This document shows positions 19,657-28,296 of a DNA stretch of 64,000 nucleotides, piece by piece. The translations under genes and the position numbers were made by a program. The notes beneath the pieces were generated by a model. The model made no database searches and was not told the origin of the DNA. It saw only the letters and a program-made list of their open reading frames with translations. The DNA is taken from the NCBI GenBank assembly GCA_963740055.1, contig CAVUCL010000004.1, positions 1 to 64,000 of the forward strand. Direction: 5' to 3'. The first letter of the stretch is position 1, and each line of letters starts with the position of its first letter. The DNA comes from WHSW01 sp963740055 (GTDB taxonomy: Bacteria > Actinomycetota > Thermoleophilia > Solirubrobacterales > 70-9).

Positions 19657-19932
19657 TCAGGATGGCGTCAGGACCGCGATCAGATCGGCGATCTTCCGAT
19701 CCCGGAGACTGGGATCGTGAAGCGGCAGGTGCTTCTGCACCTCGTAGTGATTTCGTCGTCCCCTTCGCTCGCGGCGCAGGTAGCCGCCGTCAACCAGATC
19801 GCACACGATTCGGTGCGTCGCACGCTCGGTTATCCCGATCGATGTGGCGATGTCGCGGAGGCGAATGTCCGGATCATCGGCGATCTGGAGTAGAGCCTGG
19901 GCGTGATTGGAGAGGAATCGCCAGTCTGCCAT
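19657..19932 (-). CDS. winged-helix DNA-binding regulator
   Basis: 91 residues from the ATG at 19932. A helix-turn-helix (IRLRDIATSIGITERATHRIV) is followed by a wing (DGGYLRRERRGRRNHYEV), as in MarR/ArsR-like regulators. The opening WRFLSNHAQALLQIADDPD is shared by small stand-alone helix-turn-helix proteins of many actinobacteria and archaea. There is no metal-binding Cys motif, and the ligand is unknown. The gene is flanked by an unusually AT-rich upstream region carrying a probable -10 element only a few bases before the start codon. Confidence 0.8.
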   Translation of the reverse strand: MADWRFLSNHAQALLQIADDPDIRLRDIATSIGITERATHRIVCDLVDGGYLRRERRGRRNHYEVQKHLPLHDPSLRDRKIADLIAVLTPS

Positions 19933-19940
19933 GGGTCGAT

Positions 19941-19946
19941 TTTATA
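19941..19946 (-). promoter_or_regulatory. probable -10 element, leaderless transcript
   Basis: On the minus strand TATAAA ends 8 bases before the ATG of the winged-helix gene, inside an AT-rich island (about 19,935-19,980) in otherwise very GC-rich DNA. No ribosome site is present between them. Spacing fits a leaderless mRNA, which is common in Actinomycetota. No clear -35 was found. Confidence 0.4.
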
Positions 19947-20092
19947 TGACTTGCAAAACAGGAAACGAATGTTATGGGCAAGAGGTCAACCGTTAGCGGA
20001 CGGTGATTGGCTGACCTCGCAAGCCGTGGCTTGCCCCGCCATCTGCTTGGCCTCCGCCTGATCCCACCGAGGGAAGTCGTCTCGCCTGGTGG

Positions 20093-21271
20093 CTACTCGG
20101 CGCCGAGGCGCTTGCCGCTCTCGGGGTCGAAGAAGAGCAGGGTCGAGGTGTCGAGCCACAGCTCCGCCTCCTCGCCGCGGCTGACCTTGCTCGCCGCGTC
20201 GAGGCGGGCGACAACCTGGTTCACCCCCGAGCCCGGGACCTCGGCGGCGCCGGAGTCGGCGGCGAGCTCGTCGAGCTCCTTCGACTGCACGCCCTCCGTC
20301 TCGAGCGGGAAGTAGGCGTAGAGCTCGGAGCCCATCGACTCGACCAGGTCGATCTTCGCCTTGAACGTGTGCCCGCGGTCCTTGGCGTCGCCGATGATCG
20401 TCGCGTCCTCGAACGCCTCCGGTCGCGCGCCCGCGATCACGTCGCGCGAGCCGCCGCCGTCGCCGAGCCCGGCGCGTGCCTCCTCCGGCAGCCGCACGTC
20501 GCCGATCGGCAGCTTCGCCGTCTCGCCCTCGATCTTCGCCGGCATGAAGTTCATCGCCGGCGAGCCGATGAACCCGGCGACGAAGAGGTTGTTCGGGCTC
20601 GAGTAGAGCACCGCGGGCGTGTCGACCTGCTGCAGAACGCCCGAGCGCATCACCGCGACCCGGTCGCCGAGCGTCATCGCCTCGGTCTGGTCGTGGGTCA
20701 CGTAGACGGTCGTCGTCGAGAGCTCCTTCTGCAGCCGCGAGACCTCGGTCCGCATCTGCACCCGCAGCTTCGCGTCCAGGTTCGAGAGCGGCTCGTCCAT
20801 CAAGAAGGCCTTCGGGTCGCGGACGATCGCCCGCCCCATCGCGACCCGCTGGCGCTGGCCGCCGGAGAGGTTCGCCGGCTTGCGATCGAGGTGCTGCTCG
20901 AGGTCGAGGATCTTCGCCGCCTCCTCGACCTTGGTCTTGATCTCGTCGTCGGGGACCTTGGCGAGCTTGAGCGGGAAGGCCATGTTGTCGCGCACGCTCA
21001 TGTGCGGGTAGAGCGCGTAGTTCTGGAACACCATCGCGATGTCGCGGTCCTTGGGCGCGTACTGGTTGACGACGTCGCCGCCGATCCGCAGCTCGCCCTC
21101 GGTGATGTCCTCGAGCCCGGCGATCATCCGCAGCGCGGTCGACTTGCCGCAGCCTGAGGGGCCGACGAGGATCACGAACTCGCCGTCCTTGATCTCGAGG
21201 TCCATGTCCTTGACGGCCTCGTAGCCGTCGTCGAAGCGCTTCGAGACGCCTTCGAGAACGATGTCAGCCAT
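20093..21271 (-). CDS. ugpC: ABC transporter ATP-binding protein, MalK/UgpC/MsmK type
   Basis: 392 residues, the normal length for sugar-importer ATPases of the CUT1 class. Walker A GPSGCGKSTALRMIAGLE, Q-loop VFQNYALYPHMSV, signature LSGGQRQRVAMGRAIVRDP, Walker B FLMDEPLSNLD and the switch His in VYVTHDQTEAM are all present. The C-terminal third is the OB-fold regulatory domain. An AAAGGAG ribosome site lies upstream. It is the last gene of the sugar-transport set, 30 bases after the MalG-like permease. Such ATPases are often shared by several importers, so the symbol is approximate. Confidence 0.92.
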   Translation of the reverse strand: MADIVLEGVSKRFDDGYEAVKDMDLEIKDGEFVILVGPSGCGKSTALRMIAGLEDITEGELRIGGDVVNQYAPKDRDIAMVFQNYALYPHMSVRDNMAFPLKLAKVPDDEIKTKVEEAAKILDLEQHLDRKPANLSGGQRQRVAMGRAIVRDPKAFLMDEPLSNLDAKLRVQMRTEVSRLQKELSTTTVYVTHDQTEAMTLGDRVAVMRSGVLQQVDTPAVLYSSPNNLFVAGFIGSPAMNFMPAKIEGETAKLPIGDVRLPEEARAGLGDGGGSRDVIAGARPEAFEDATIIGDAKDRGHTFKAKIDLVESMGSELYAYFPLETEGVQSKELDELAADSGAAEVPGSGVNQVVARLDAASKVSRGEEAELWLDTSTLLFFDPESGKRLGAE

Positions 21272-21301
21272 GACTGCGCAGCTCCTTTGGTGGGTCGAGG
21301 G

Positions 21302-22141
21302 TCATCCCTTGACCGCTCCCGCGGTCAGGCCGGCGACGATGCGCCGCTGGAAGAAGAGCACGAAGATGATGATCGGGATCGTGACCAGGGTCGCCGCGGC
21401 GGCGATGTTGCCGGTCGGGGCGGTGAACTGGGAGTCGCCGGTGAAGAAGGCGAGCGCCGCCGGCACAGTGCGCGCGGCGTCCGACGAGGTGAGCGAGATC
21501 GCGAACACGAAGTCGTTCCAGCAGAAGATGAAGACGAGGATCGCGGCGGTGAACATCCCCGGCGCGGCGAGCGGCACGATCACCTTGCGGAAGGCCTGGA
21601 GCGGAGTCGCGCCGTCGACCTGAGCCGCCTGCTCGAGGTCGAACGGGATCTCGCGGAAGAAGGCGACCAGGGTGTAGATCGCGAGCGGCAGGGCGAAGGT
21701 CAGGTAGGGGATGATCAGGCCGAGGTAGGTGTCGTAGAGGCCGAGCGCGCGCCACATGTCGAACAGCGGCCCGACGGTCGAGATCGGCGGGAACATCGCG
21801 ATCGCCAGCGCCCCGCCGAGGATCACCATCTTGCCCGGGAACTGGAGCCGCGCGATCGCGTAGGCGGTGAACGAGGCGAGCACGATCGCGATCGTGGTCG
21901 CGATCAGCGCGATCACGATCGAGTTGATCAGCGGCCGCAGCAGCGGGCTGTCGAAGCCGCCCTCGAACAGGCTCTTGTAGTTGTCGAACGTCCATTGGGT
22001 CGGGAGGAAACCGCCCTCGCCGATCGTCGCCGGCGCCTTCAGCGAGAGCGAGGCGATCCAGATCACCGGGATCAGCGACGCGGCGAGGATCACGAACATG
22101 CCGACGCTCCAGAGCGTGTACTCGCGCGTTCCTCGCTGCAT
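21302..22141 (-). CDS. sugar ABC transporter permease, MalG-like
   Basis: The ATG at 22141 shares one base with the upstream permease's stop (TGATG), so the two are translationally coupled. 279 residues with six expected membrane segments. The EAA loop that contacts the ATPase is present (DLEQAAQVDGATPLQAFRKV, then IVPLAAPG). The N-terminus (YTLWSVGMFVILAASLIPVIW) and the periplasmic P-loop region match the CUT1 second permease. Together with the MalF-like protein it forms the membrane channel of the importer. Confidence 0.9.
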   Translation of the reverse strand: MQRGTREYTLWSVGMFVILAASLIPVIWIASLSLKAPATIGEGGFLPTQWTFDNYKSLFEGGFDSPLLRPLINSIVIALIATTIAIVLASFTAYAIARLQFPGKMVILGGALAIAMFPPISTVGPLFDMWRALGLYDTYLGLIIPYLTFALPLAIYTLVAFFREIPFDLEQAAQVDGATPLQAFRKVIVPLAAPGMFTAAILVFIFCWNDFVFAISLTSSDAARTVPAALAFFTGDSQFTAPTGNIAAAATLVTIPIIIFVLFFQRRIVAGLTAGAVKG

Positions 22142-23085
22142 CAGTTTGCTCCCCTCTCGCGTCCGGGGATCGCGGTGCCGAAGCCGCGCACGTAGATGAA
22201 GGCGATGATCAGCACGAGCAGGAAGATCAGCACCGAGACGGCGGAGCCGAGCCCGAGGTTGACCCGCGAGATCAGCTGGTTGTAGCCGATGATCGAGACC
22301 GACTCGGTGTCCTGGCCGCCGCCGGTCATGACGAAGATCGAGTCGAAGACTCGGAACGCGTCCAGGGTGCGGAAGAGCAGGGCGACCAGGATCGCCGGCT
22401 TCATCAGCGGCAGGGTGATGCGGAAGAAGCGCTGGCGCGCGGTGGCGCCGTCGACCTTCGCCGCCTCGTAGAGGCCCTCGTCGATCGTCGTCAGCCCGGC
22501 GAGCAGCAGCAGGGCGATGAACGGGGTCGTCTTCCAAACCTCGGCGGCGATGATCACCGACATCGCGCTCCAGCGATCGCCGAACCAGGCCTTGTCGTCG
22601 GCCACGAACGGGAGCCCGTTGACGAAGCCCGAGGTCGGGTCGAAGGCGAAGAACCAGGCGAACGCCGCGACCACGGTGATGATCCCGTACGGGATCAGGA
22701 CGGCGGTCCGGATCAGCCCGCGGCCGAAGATCGCCCGATACATGACCAGGGCGATGATCATCCCGAGCACGAGCTCGATCGCGACCGAGACGATGGTGAT
22801 GAACAGGGTGTTGAACAGTCCCTGCCACCAGAGGTCGGAGCTGAGCACGGTCGCGTAGTTGTCGAGCCCGACGAAGCCGCCCTCGTCGGGGAAGCGCAGG
22901 TCGACCTCCTGCAGCGAGAGCACGAACGCGTAGATGATCGGATACGCGGTGACGAGCAGCATCGCGATCACCGCCGGCGCGCACAGCATCCAGGCGAGGT
23001 GGCGCTCGGAGCGGGTGCGATCGGAGACCGGCTTGTCCGGCTTCGATTGCCGCGGCGCGTCGACGGTCTCAGCGGCCCCGGTCAC
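22141..23085 (-). CDS. sugar ABC transporter permease, MalF-like
   Basis: 314 residues. The N-terminus is cytoplasmic, followed by about six membrane segments (LAWMLCAPAVIAMLLVTAYP first). The EAA loop reads YEAAKVDGATARQRFFRIT, then LPLMKPA. It overlaps the binding-protein gene by 4 bases (ATGA) and the MalG-like gene by one, a compact importer operon read from 24359 towards 20093. Partner and order match CUT1 importers for di- or oligosaccharides. Confidence 0.9.
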   Translation of the reverse strand: MTGAAETVDAPRQSKPDKPVSDRTRSERHLAWMLCAPAVIAMLLVTAYPIIYAFVLSLQEVDLRFPDEGGFVGLDNYATVLSSDLWWQGLFNTLFITIVSVAIELVLGMIIALVMYRAIFGRGLIRTAVLIPYGIITVVAAFAWFFAFDPTSGFVNGLPFVADDKAWFGDRWSAMSVIIAAEVWKTTPFIALLLLAGLTTIDEGLYEAAKVDGATARQRFFRITLPLMKPAILVALLFRTLDAFRVFDSIFVMTGGGQDTESVSIIGYNQLISRVNLGLGSAVSVLIFLLVLIIAFIYVRGFGTAIPGRERGAN

Positions 23086-24359
23086 AGCAGCCCCTCCCGG
23101 TTGATCGCCTGCTCGAGCAGGTCGCTGAGCTCGTCATAGGTGGCGCCCGGGTCCTCGGGGTCGATCGCGGTCGTCGGGTGGACCCCGGCCTGGATCGCGA
23201 GCGAGATGTCCTGGTAGGCGGGCGACTCCGACGGCCGCGCGGCAGCGTCGGCGATCGAGGCGCGGATGATCTCAGAGAAGCCGGGGTAGACCTTCTTGAT
23301 CTCCTTCGAGTCGAAGAGGTCCTCGCGCACCGGCGGCAGGCCGCCCGCGGTCGCGGTCGCGATCTGGTTCTCGGCGCCGACCAGGCACTCGACCGCCTTC
23401 CAGGCGAGGTCCTGGTTCTCAGAGAACGCGGAGACGCCGAGGTTGATGCCGCCGAGCGGCGGCGCCGACGGGGTCCCGGGCTCGATCGCCGGGTACTTCG
23501 CCGCCTTCATCACCTTGAAGATGTCCGGCGCCTCGGCCTCGGCGCTCGGATAGACGAACGGATAGTTGATCATGAAGGCCGAGCTGCCGGTCTGGAACGC
23601 GAGCCGGTTCGGGTCCTCCTCGGCGGTCGTGATCGCCGGGTCGGCGGCCTCCGAGGTCGAGAGCCGGCCCATGACCTCGAGCGCACGCTCGGTCTCCGCC
23701 CGCGGCAGGTCGAGCTCCTCCGGCCCGGCGAGGATCGCGCCGCCGGCGGACTCGACCATCTGGTTGAACCAGACGACGAGGCCCTCGTACTTGTTGCCCT
23801 GGACCTGGATCTTGTTCTCGTCCGGGTTCAGGCGCTCGGCCTCGGCGATCATCTGGTCCCAGGTCTTGGGCGGCTTCTTGACCAGGTCGGAGCGATACCA
23901 GAGCAGCTCGGTGTTCGACCACAGCGGCGCCGCGTAGAGCTCACCTTCGAACTTCGCGGTCTCGAGCACGCTCGGGAAGACGTCCTTGGAGACGACCTTC
24001 GCGGTGCTCTCGGGCACCGGCACGATCCAGCCCGCGTTCGCGAACTCGCCGGTCCAGATCACGTCCATGCCGATCAGGTCGATCGAGTCGTCCTCGGCGC
24101 CGAGCCGGCGGACGAGCTGCTCGCGCTGGCCGTCGGCGTCGTTGGGCAGGTACTCGAACTCGATCTCGTACTCGCCGTTCGAGGCCTTGGTGCAGGCCTC
24201 GGCCGAGGTCTGCGGCGAGGCGCTGGGCTCGTTGAAGATGAACCAGGTGAGAGTGTTGGAGCCGCCGGAATCGCTGCCACCACAACCGGCGACGACGGCT
24301 GCGATCACGACTGTGACAAGGACGCTGAGCGCCTTGCTGGTCCGGCTCGCGACCAACAC
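23082..24359 (-). CDS. extracellular sugar-binding lipoprotein of an ABC importer
   Basis: A GTG start at 24359 with an AGGAGA ribosome site immediately upstream. 425 residues. The signal peptide ends in the lipobox VVAGCGGSD. The mature protein begins NTLTWFIFNEPSAS and has the family-1 solute-binding pattern (GIDLIGMDVIWTGEFANAGW-like region, here SIDLIGMDVIWTGEF; AAPLWSNTELLWYRSDL; FQTGSSAFMINYPFVYP). It captures the sugar outside and delivers it to the two permeases. The pattern resembles trehalose/maltose binding proteins, but the sugar cannot be read from the sequence. Confidence 0.9.
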   Translation of the reverse strand: MLVASRTSKALSVLVTVVIAAVVAGCGGSDSGGSNTLTWFIFNEPSASPQTSAEACTKASNGEYEIEFEYLPNDADGQREQLVRRLGAEDDSIDLIGMDVIWTGEFANAGWIVPVPESTAKVVSKDVFPSVLETAKFEGELYAAPLWSNTELLWYRSDLVKKPPKTWDQMIAEAERLNPDENKIQVQGNKYEGLVVWFNQMVESAGGAILAGPEELDLPRAETERALEVMGRLSTSEAADPAITTAEEDPNRLAFQTGSSAFMINYPFVYPSAEAEAPDIFKVMKAAKYPAIEPGTPSAPPLGGINLGVSAFSENQDLAWKAVECLVGAENQIATATAGGLPPVREDLFDSKEIKKVYPGFSEIIRASIADAAARPSESPAYQDISLAIQAGVHPTTAIDPEDPGATYDELSDLLEQAINREGLL

Positions 24360-24425
24360 TCTCCTCTCTCTCGCGCCGGACCCGATCGGCCCGACGTTCG
24401 ATGTATTGCCCCGGCGGTCATACCT

Positions 24426-25890
24426 TCAAACTTCGCTGCACCGAACCACGACGCCGGCGTTCGGCTCGAGCCGCTCGGGCGCCGGTCCCGGGGCGGTCGC
24501 GAGCACCGGCTCGCCGGCCGGCAGCGGCGCCGGCTCGGGGCCGAGGTTGATCGCGACCAGGTGCTGCGCCGCGCGCGTAAGCGAGCACCCCGGGGCCGAG
24601 GTCGCGGAGCTCGAGCGGCCCGCGCAGCTCGCGCCGCAACGCGATCAGCCGCCGGTGAAGCGCGAGGATCGAATCGGGGTCGTCGCGCTGGGCGGCGACG
24701 CTGCGCCGGTCGGGGTCGGTGAGCGCGAGCCAGGGCTCGCCCGCGGTGAAGCCGCCGCCCGGGCCGGGCTCCCACTGCATCGGGTGGCGGTGGACGTCGC
24801 GGCCGGCGCGGTCGAGCGGCGGCGAGCCGCCGGCGCCGTCGGCCATCCCGATCTCGTCGCCCTGGTAGACGAAGGTCGCCCCCGGGAGGGTGAGCAGGAG
24901 CAGCGCCGCGGCGCGCACCGCGTCCGGGCCGAGCCGGGTCGCGAGCCGGGGGAAGTCGTGGTTGGAGAGCGCCCAGGCGACCCGCTCGAGCCCGGCCGCG
25001 CGCTCGATCACCGCGCCCAGGCGCTCGGCGTCCCAGGGCGCGTGCAGGAACTCGAACGCGAACGCGAGGTCGAGGTGCTCGAGGTAGAGCCCGAGCGCGT
25101 CCGAGGGCACGTAGACCTCGCCGACCAGGAGCGCGTCGCCGGCCGCGGCGCGAAGCGCCTCGAGCGCGCGCCAGATCTCCGGGTCGGTGCGCGAGTGCAC
25201 CCCCTCGAGCTCGGCGAGCTCGGGGTGAAGCGGGAGCGGGAAGGCGCCGCTCGCCGGCGGGTCGTCGCGAAGCTCCGCGTCCTTCATCAGCTGCTGGACG
25301 GCGTCGACGCGAAAGCCGTCGACCCCGCGCTCGCGCCAGAACCCGATCACGCCGCCGATCGCCTCGGCGACCTCGGGGTTTCGCCAGTCGAGGTCGGGCT
25401 GCTCGGGATAGAACGAGTGCAGATACCAGCGCCCGCTGCGCTCGTCGCGAGTCCAGGCCGGGCCGCCGAACGCGGTGCGCCAGTTGTTCGGCGGGCCGTC
25501 GTCGGCCCAGACGTACCAATCGGGGTGCTCGCGAAACCAGGGGTGCTCGATCGAGGTGTGCGAGGCGACCAGGTCGAGCAGCACTCGGAGCCCGCGCCGG
25601 TGGCACTCGCCGACCAGCGCGTCGAAGTCGGCGAGGGTGCCGTAGACGGGGTCGATCGCGGCGTGGTCGGAGACGTCGTAGCCGGAGTCGGCGAGCGGCG
25701 AGGGGTAGATCGGCGAGAGCCAGAGCGCGTCGACGCCGAGCCACTCGAGGTGGTCGAGGCGCGAGATCAGGCCGCGCAGGTCGCCGACCCCGTCGCCGTC
25801 GGAGTCCTGAAACGAGCGCGGGTAGACCTGGTAGACGACCGCGTCGCGCCACCAGGGGACGCGGTCGCCGCTCGGCGCCGGCGCGGCCAA
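24426..25890 (-). CDS. GH13 alpha-glucosidase (oligo-1,6-glucosidase/sucrase type), one frameshift
   Basis: The likely start is a TTG at 25890, directly after the TfoX-like stop. The N-terminus PWWRDAVVYQVYPRSFQDS is the classic start of GH13 alpha-glucosidases. Catalytic blocks: GFRVDAV (nucleophile Asp), LLVGEVYVPS (acid/base Glu), LSNHDFPR (third Asp) and QGDEIGM. Region I reads DLVASHTSIEHPWF, with Ser where Asn is usual. Near 24,575 a one-base frame change is needed. The C-terminus then reads HLVAINLGPEPAPLPAGEP and ends VVVRCSEV at 24426. It hydrolyses terminal alpha-glucosidic bonds in the cytoplasm. The neighbouring fructokinase-like gene makes sucrose a good candidate substrate. Confidence 0.85.
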
Positions 25891-25891
25891 G

Positions 25892-26221
25892 CTACTTCGC
25901 CGGCAGCGAGGCGGCGAAGCCGGCGCCCGCGTCGACCCACTCGGCGAGCTCACTCTCGCTCGCGACCGCTTCCGCCGCGACGACGACGATCCCCCGCGAG
26001 GGGCGCCCGGTGAAGTCGAACACGCGCGTGCCGGGCTCGGCCAGCGCCCGCTCGGACTCCTCCGGCCCGACCCGGACGATCAGCTCGTCGCCGATCACGC
26101 CGCAGGCCAGGTTCCCGTCCAGCATCCAGGCGATGCCACCGAACATCTTGCGCTCGACCAGGCCCTCGCGGAGCGCGAGCAGCTCGCGCACGCGCTCGGC
26201 GAGCTGCTCGTCGTAGGCCAT
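25892..26221 (-). CDS. TfoX N-terminal domain protein
   Basis: 109 residues. The N-terminus AYDEQLAERVRELLA and the core VERKMFGGIAWMLDGNLACG with VIGDELIVRVGPE are the TfoX_N signature. Only this domain is present. In proteobacteria the full TfoX regulates competence, but short TfoX_N proteins are widespread in actinobacteria with unknown role. It lies between the fructokinase-like and glucosidase genes, with a single base between its stop and the glucosidase start. Confidence 0.85.
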   Translation of the reverse strand: MAYDEQLAERVRELLALREGLVERKMFGGIAWMLDGNLACGVIGDELIVRVGPEESERALAEPGTRVFDFTGRPSRGIVVVAAEAVASESELAEWVDAGAGFAASLPAK

Positions 26222-26259
26222 CGGCGCCGACCCTACTGCGCTGCGATCGCCGCCCGCGC

Positions 26260-27156
26260 TCAGTCGAGCGCGCTCCAACGCTCGCAGGCCGCGGCCGCGG
26301 CGTCGAGCGCCGGCCCGAGCGCCTCGCCGGCCAGGCTCGGGTCCCAGTCGCGCATTGCGAGCCCGGCGACCAGGGTGCCCATGAACGCGTCGCCGGCGCC
26401 GAGCGTGTTGACGATCTCGACCTCGGGCGCCGGCAGCTCGGCCTCGCAGGCGCCGCGGATCACGGCGCCGTCGGCGGCCAGGGTGACGACGGCGAGCTCG
26501 GCGCCCATCGCCGCGATCGCCTCCGCGGCGGCGCGCGGGTCGTCGGTCTCGGCGATCGCCATCGCCTCCTCGCGGTTCGCGCGCACGAGATAGGAGCCGG
26601 CGACCAGCTCGCGCGAGATCCGCGCCGCGGGCTCGACCTCGCCGCCCCAGCGGTTCGGGCGGATGTTGGGGTCGAAGCAGACCCGCGCCCCGCGCTCGAG
26701 CGCGAGCTCGCGGGCGCGCAGGGTGATCTCGCGCTCGCCCGCGGTCGCGAGCGTGGTCGAGCTGTAGACGAGCGCGGTGGCCGCCTCGATCGCCTGCTCG
26801 AGCCGCGGCGCCACCGACTCGACCGCGATCTTGATCGCGTCGCCGTAGATCTGAAAGCTCGGTTCGCGCGACTCGTCGAAGCTCGCGAACGCGATCGGCG
26901 TCTGCTCGCCGTCGAGCAGCTCGAAGAAGCGCAGGTCGACCCCCTCGCGCTCGAGCCGCGCCGCCAGCCAGGCGCCCCACTCGTCGTCGCCGGCGGCCCC
27001 GGCGAGCCCCGACTCCGCTCCCGCCCGCCGGGCGGCGACGGCGACGTTGGCGAGCGCGCCGCCGAAGTGGGGCGCGAACGAGTCCGCGTCGGTGAGCTTC
27101 GCGACCGGGTGCTCGCAGATCAGGTCGACGAGGCCTTCGCCGAGGCAGAGGATCAC
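26260..27156 (-). CDS. PfkB-family carbohydrate kinase, probable fructokinase
   Basis: 298 residues from the ATG at 27156. It begins MILCLGEGLVDLI and has the sugar-binding FAPHFGGALANVAVAARR block (PfkB signature 1), DPNIRPNRW, and the C-terminal catalytic NTLGAGDAFMGTLVAGL with the base Asp (signature 2). Family members phosphorylate fructose, ribose or similar sugars with ATP. FDPNIRPNRW together with its position beside a GH13 glucosidase and a sugar importer favours fructokinase, giving fructose 6-phosphate. It is the first gene in the direction of the sugar cluster. Confidence 0.85.
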   Translation of the reverse strand: MILCLGEGLVDLICEHPVAKLTDADSFAPHFGGALANVAVAARRAGAESGLAGAAGDDEWGAWLAARLEREGVDLRFFELLDGEQTPIAFASFDESREPSFQIYGDAIKIAVESVAPRLEQAIEAATALVYSSTTLATAGEREITLRARELALERGARVCFDPNIRPNRWGGEVEPAARISRELVAGSYLVRANREEAMAIAETDDPRAAAEAIAAMGAELAVVTLAADGAVIRGACEAELPAPEVEIVNTLGAGDAFMGTLVAGLAMRDWDPSLAGEALGPALDAAAAACERWSALD

Positions 27157-27216
27157 GGGCGCGAGGGTATGGGTTTCACCTGCGAGCCGGGACCGCCGCG
27201 GACTAGAGTCGCCCGG

Positions 27217-27716
27217 GTGCTGCGGGTGGCGACGATCGGCGTCTACGGCTTCGACCGGGAGTCGTTCCTGCGCGCGCTCGACGCGGCCGGAATCGGGCTG
27301 GTGGTCGACGTGCGCCAGCGCCGCGGGGTGCGCGGACCCGAGTACGCGTGGGCGAACTCACGGCGCCTGCAGGCGGCGCTCGCCGAGGCCGGCGTCGGCT
27401 ACCGCCACGTCAAGGAGCTCGCGCCGACGACCGAGCTGCGGCGGCTCCAGTACGCGGCCGACGACCGGGCCGGGGTCGGCAAGCGCTCGCGGACCGAGCT
27501 CGCGCCCGAGTACGCCGCCCGCTACAGCGCCGAGATCCTCGACCGCTTCGACCTCGGCGCGTTCGCCGCCGAGCTGCCGGCCGCGACGGTCAGCGCCCTG
27601 CTCTGCGTCGAGCGCGACCCGGAGGCCTGCCACCGCTCGCTGATCGCCGCGCGACTCGCCGATCAGCACCGCGCCACGGTGACGCACCTACGGCCGAGGT
27701 CCTCAGGCAAGTCTGA
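27217..27716 (+). CDS. DUF488 family protein, 3' end uncertain
   Basis: A GTG at 27217 opens VLRVATIGVYGFDRESF, matching the start of DUF488 proteins (TIGxxxxxxxxF). VVDVRQRRGVRGPEYAWAN, YRHVKELAPTTELR and LLCVERDPEACHRSLIAARL (the conserved CxExxxxxCHR block) follow. The reading frame then has no stop for more than 1.3 kb and runs antisense through the next genes. A single-base shift near 27,690 would end it at the TGA at 27714, so a sequencing indel is likely. The biochemical function is unknown. Confidence 0.75.
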
Positions 27717-27717
27717 G

Positions 27718-28287
27718 CTAAGGCTGGAGCCACCCCTTGAACCAGTCGATCACCTTGAAACTGGTGGACTGCGAATCGAACTCCGCCCCGGCGGCGGTGA
27801 ACTGGACGATCGGCTCGCCGCCGCCCTGCAGGAACTCAACCCGCACCGAGATCCCGATCCCGGCCGTGACGATCGGCGGATTCGTGAGCACGAACGTGTT
27901 GTCGGCATCCAGCGCCCCGCGATGGTCGCCGAACTTCTCCTGGCCGGCGGGGAAGGGGCCGAACTGCTGGATTCGGTCGCTGCCCGCCCACGCCTGGACA
28001 TCGGCGATGCTCGCCCCCGAAGGGGCGATCGCCGCCGAGTCGCCGACGCTGTACTTGACGAACACGCGCCGCAGCTGCACCGTGTCCCCGCCGATGATCG
28101 TCGGGGTCGGGATCGAGACGTGAAACCAGTTGCCGTTGCCGGGCTCTCCGCGCCAGAACGCGCCCGGCCCGCGGCGCATCCCGATCACGTCGGTGTAGGG
28201 AACGTCGTCGACGTTGTCGAGTCCGGTGGTTGGAAACTCCGGCGGCGAGAACGCCGTCCCGTGCGCCCACATCGTGTGCAATGCCAT
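27718..28287 (-). CDS. DUF6623-like protein, copy A
   Basis: 189 residues, ATG at 28287 with a GGAGGG ribosome site. It begins MALHTMWAHGTAF. It has the features I associate with the DUF6623 family: an aromatic N-terminal MALHxxWxHG, the block GNGNWFHVSIPTP, a V..YS..D centre (VFVKYSVGDSAAI), ADVQAWAGSDRIQQF, and a tail ISVRVEFLQGGG. No signal peptide is visible, so it may be cytosolic or leave by another route. The pattern is all-beta, suggesting a jelly-roll or lectin-like fold. It is followed upstream, 9 bases away, by a clear paralogue. Confidence 0.75.
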   Translation of the reverse strand: MALHTMWAHGTAFSPPEFPTTGLDNVDDVPYTDVIGMRRGPGAFWRGEPGNGNWFHVSIPTPTIIGGDTVQLRRVFVKYSVGDSAAIAPSGASIADVQAWAGSDRIQQFGPFPAGQEKFGDHRGALDADNTFVLTNPPIVTAGIGISVRVEFLQGGGEPIVQFTAAGAEFDSQSTSFKVIDWFKGWLQP

Positions 28288-28296
28288 CTCGCCCTC

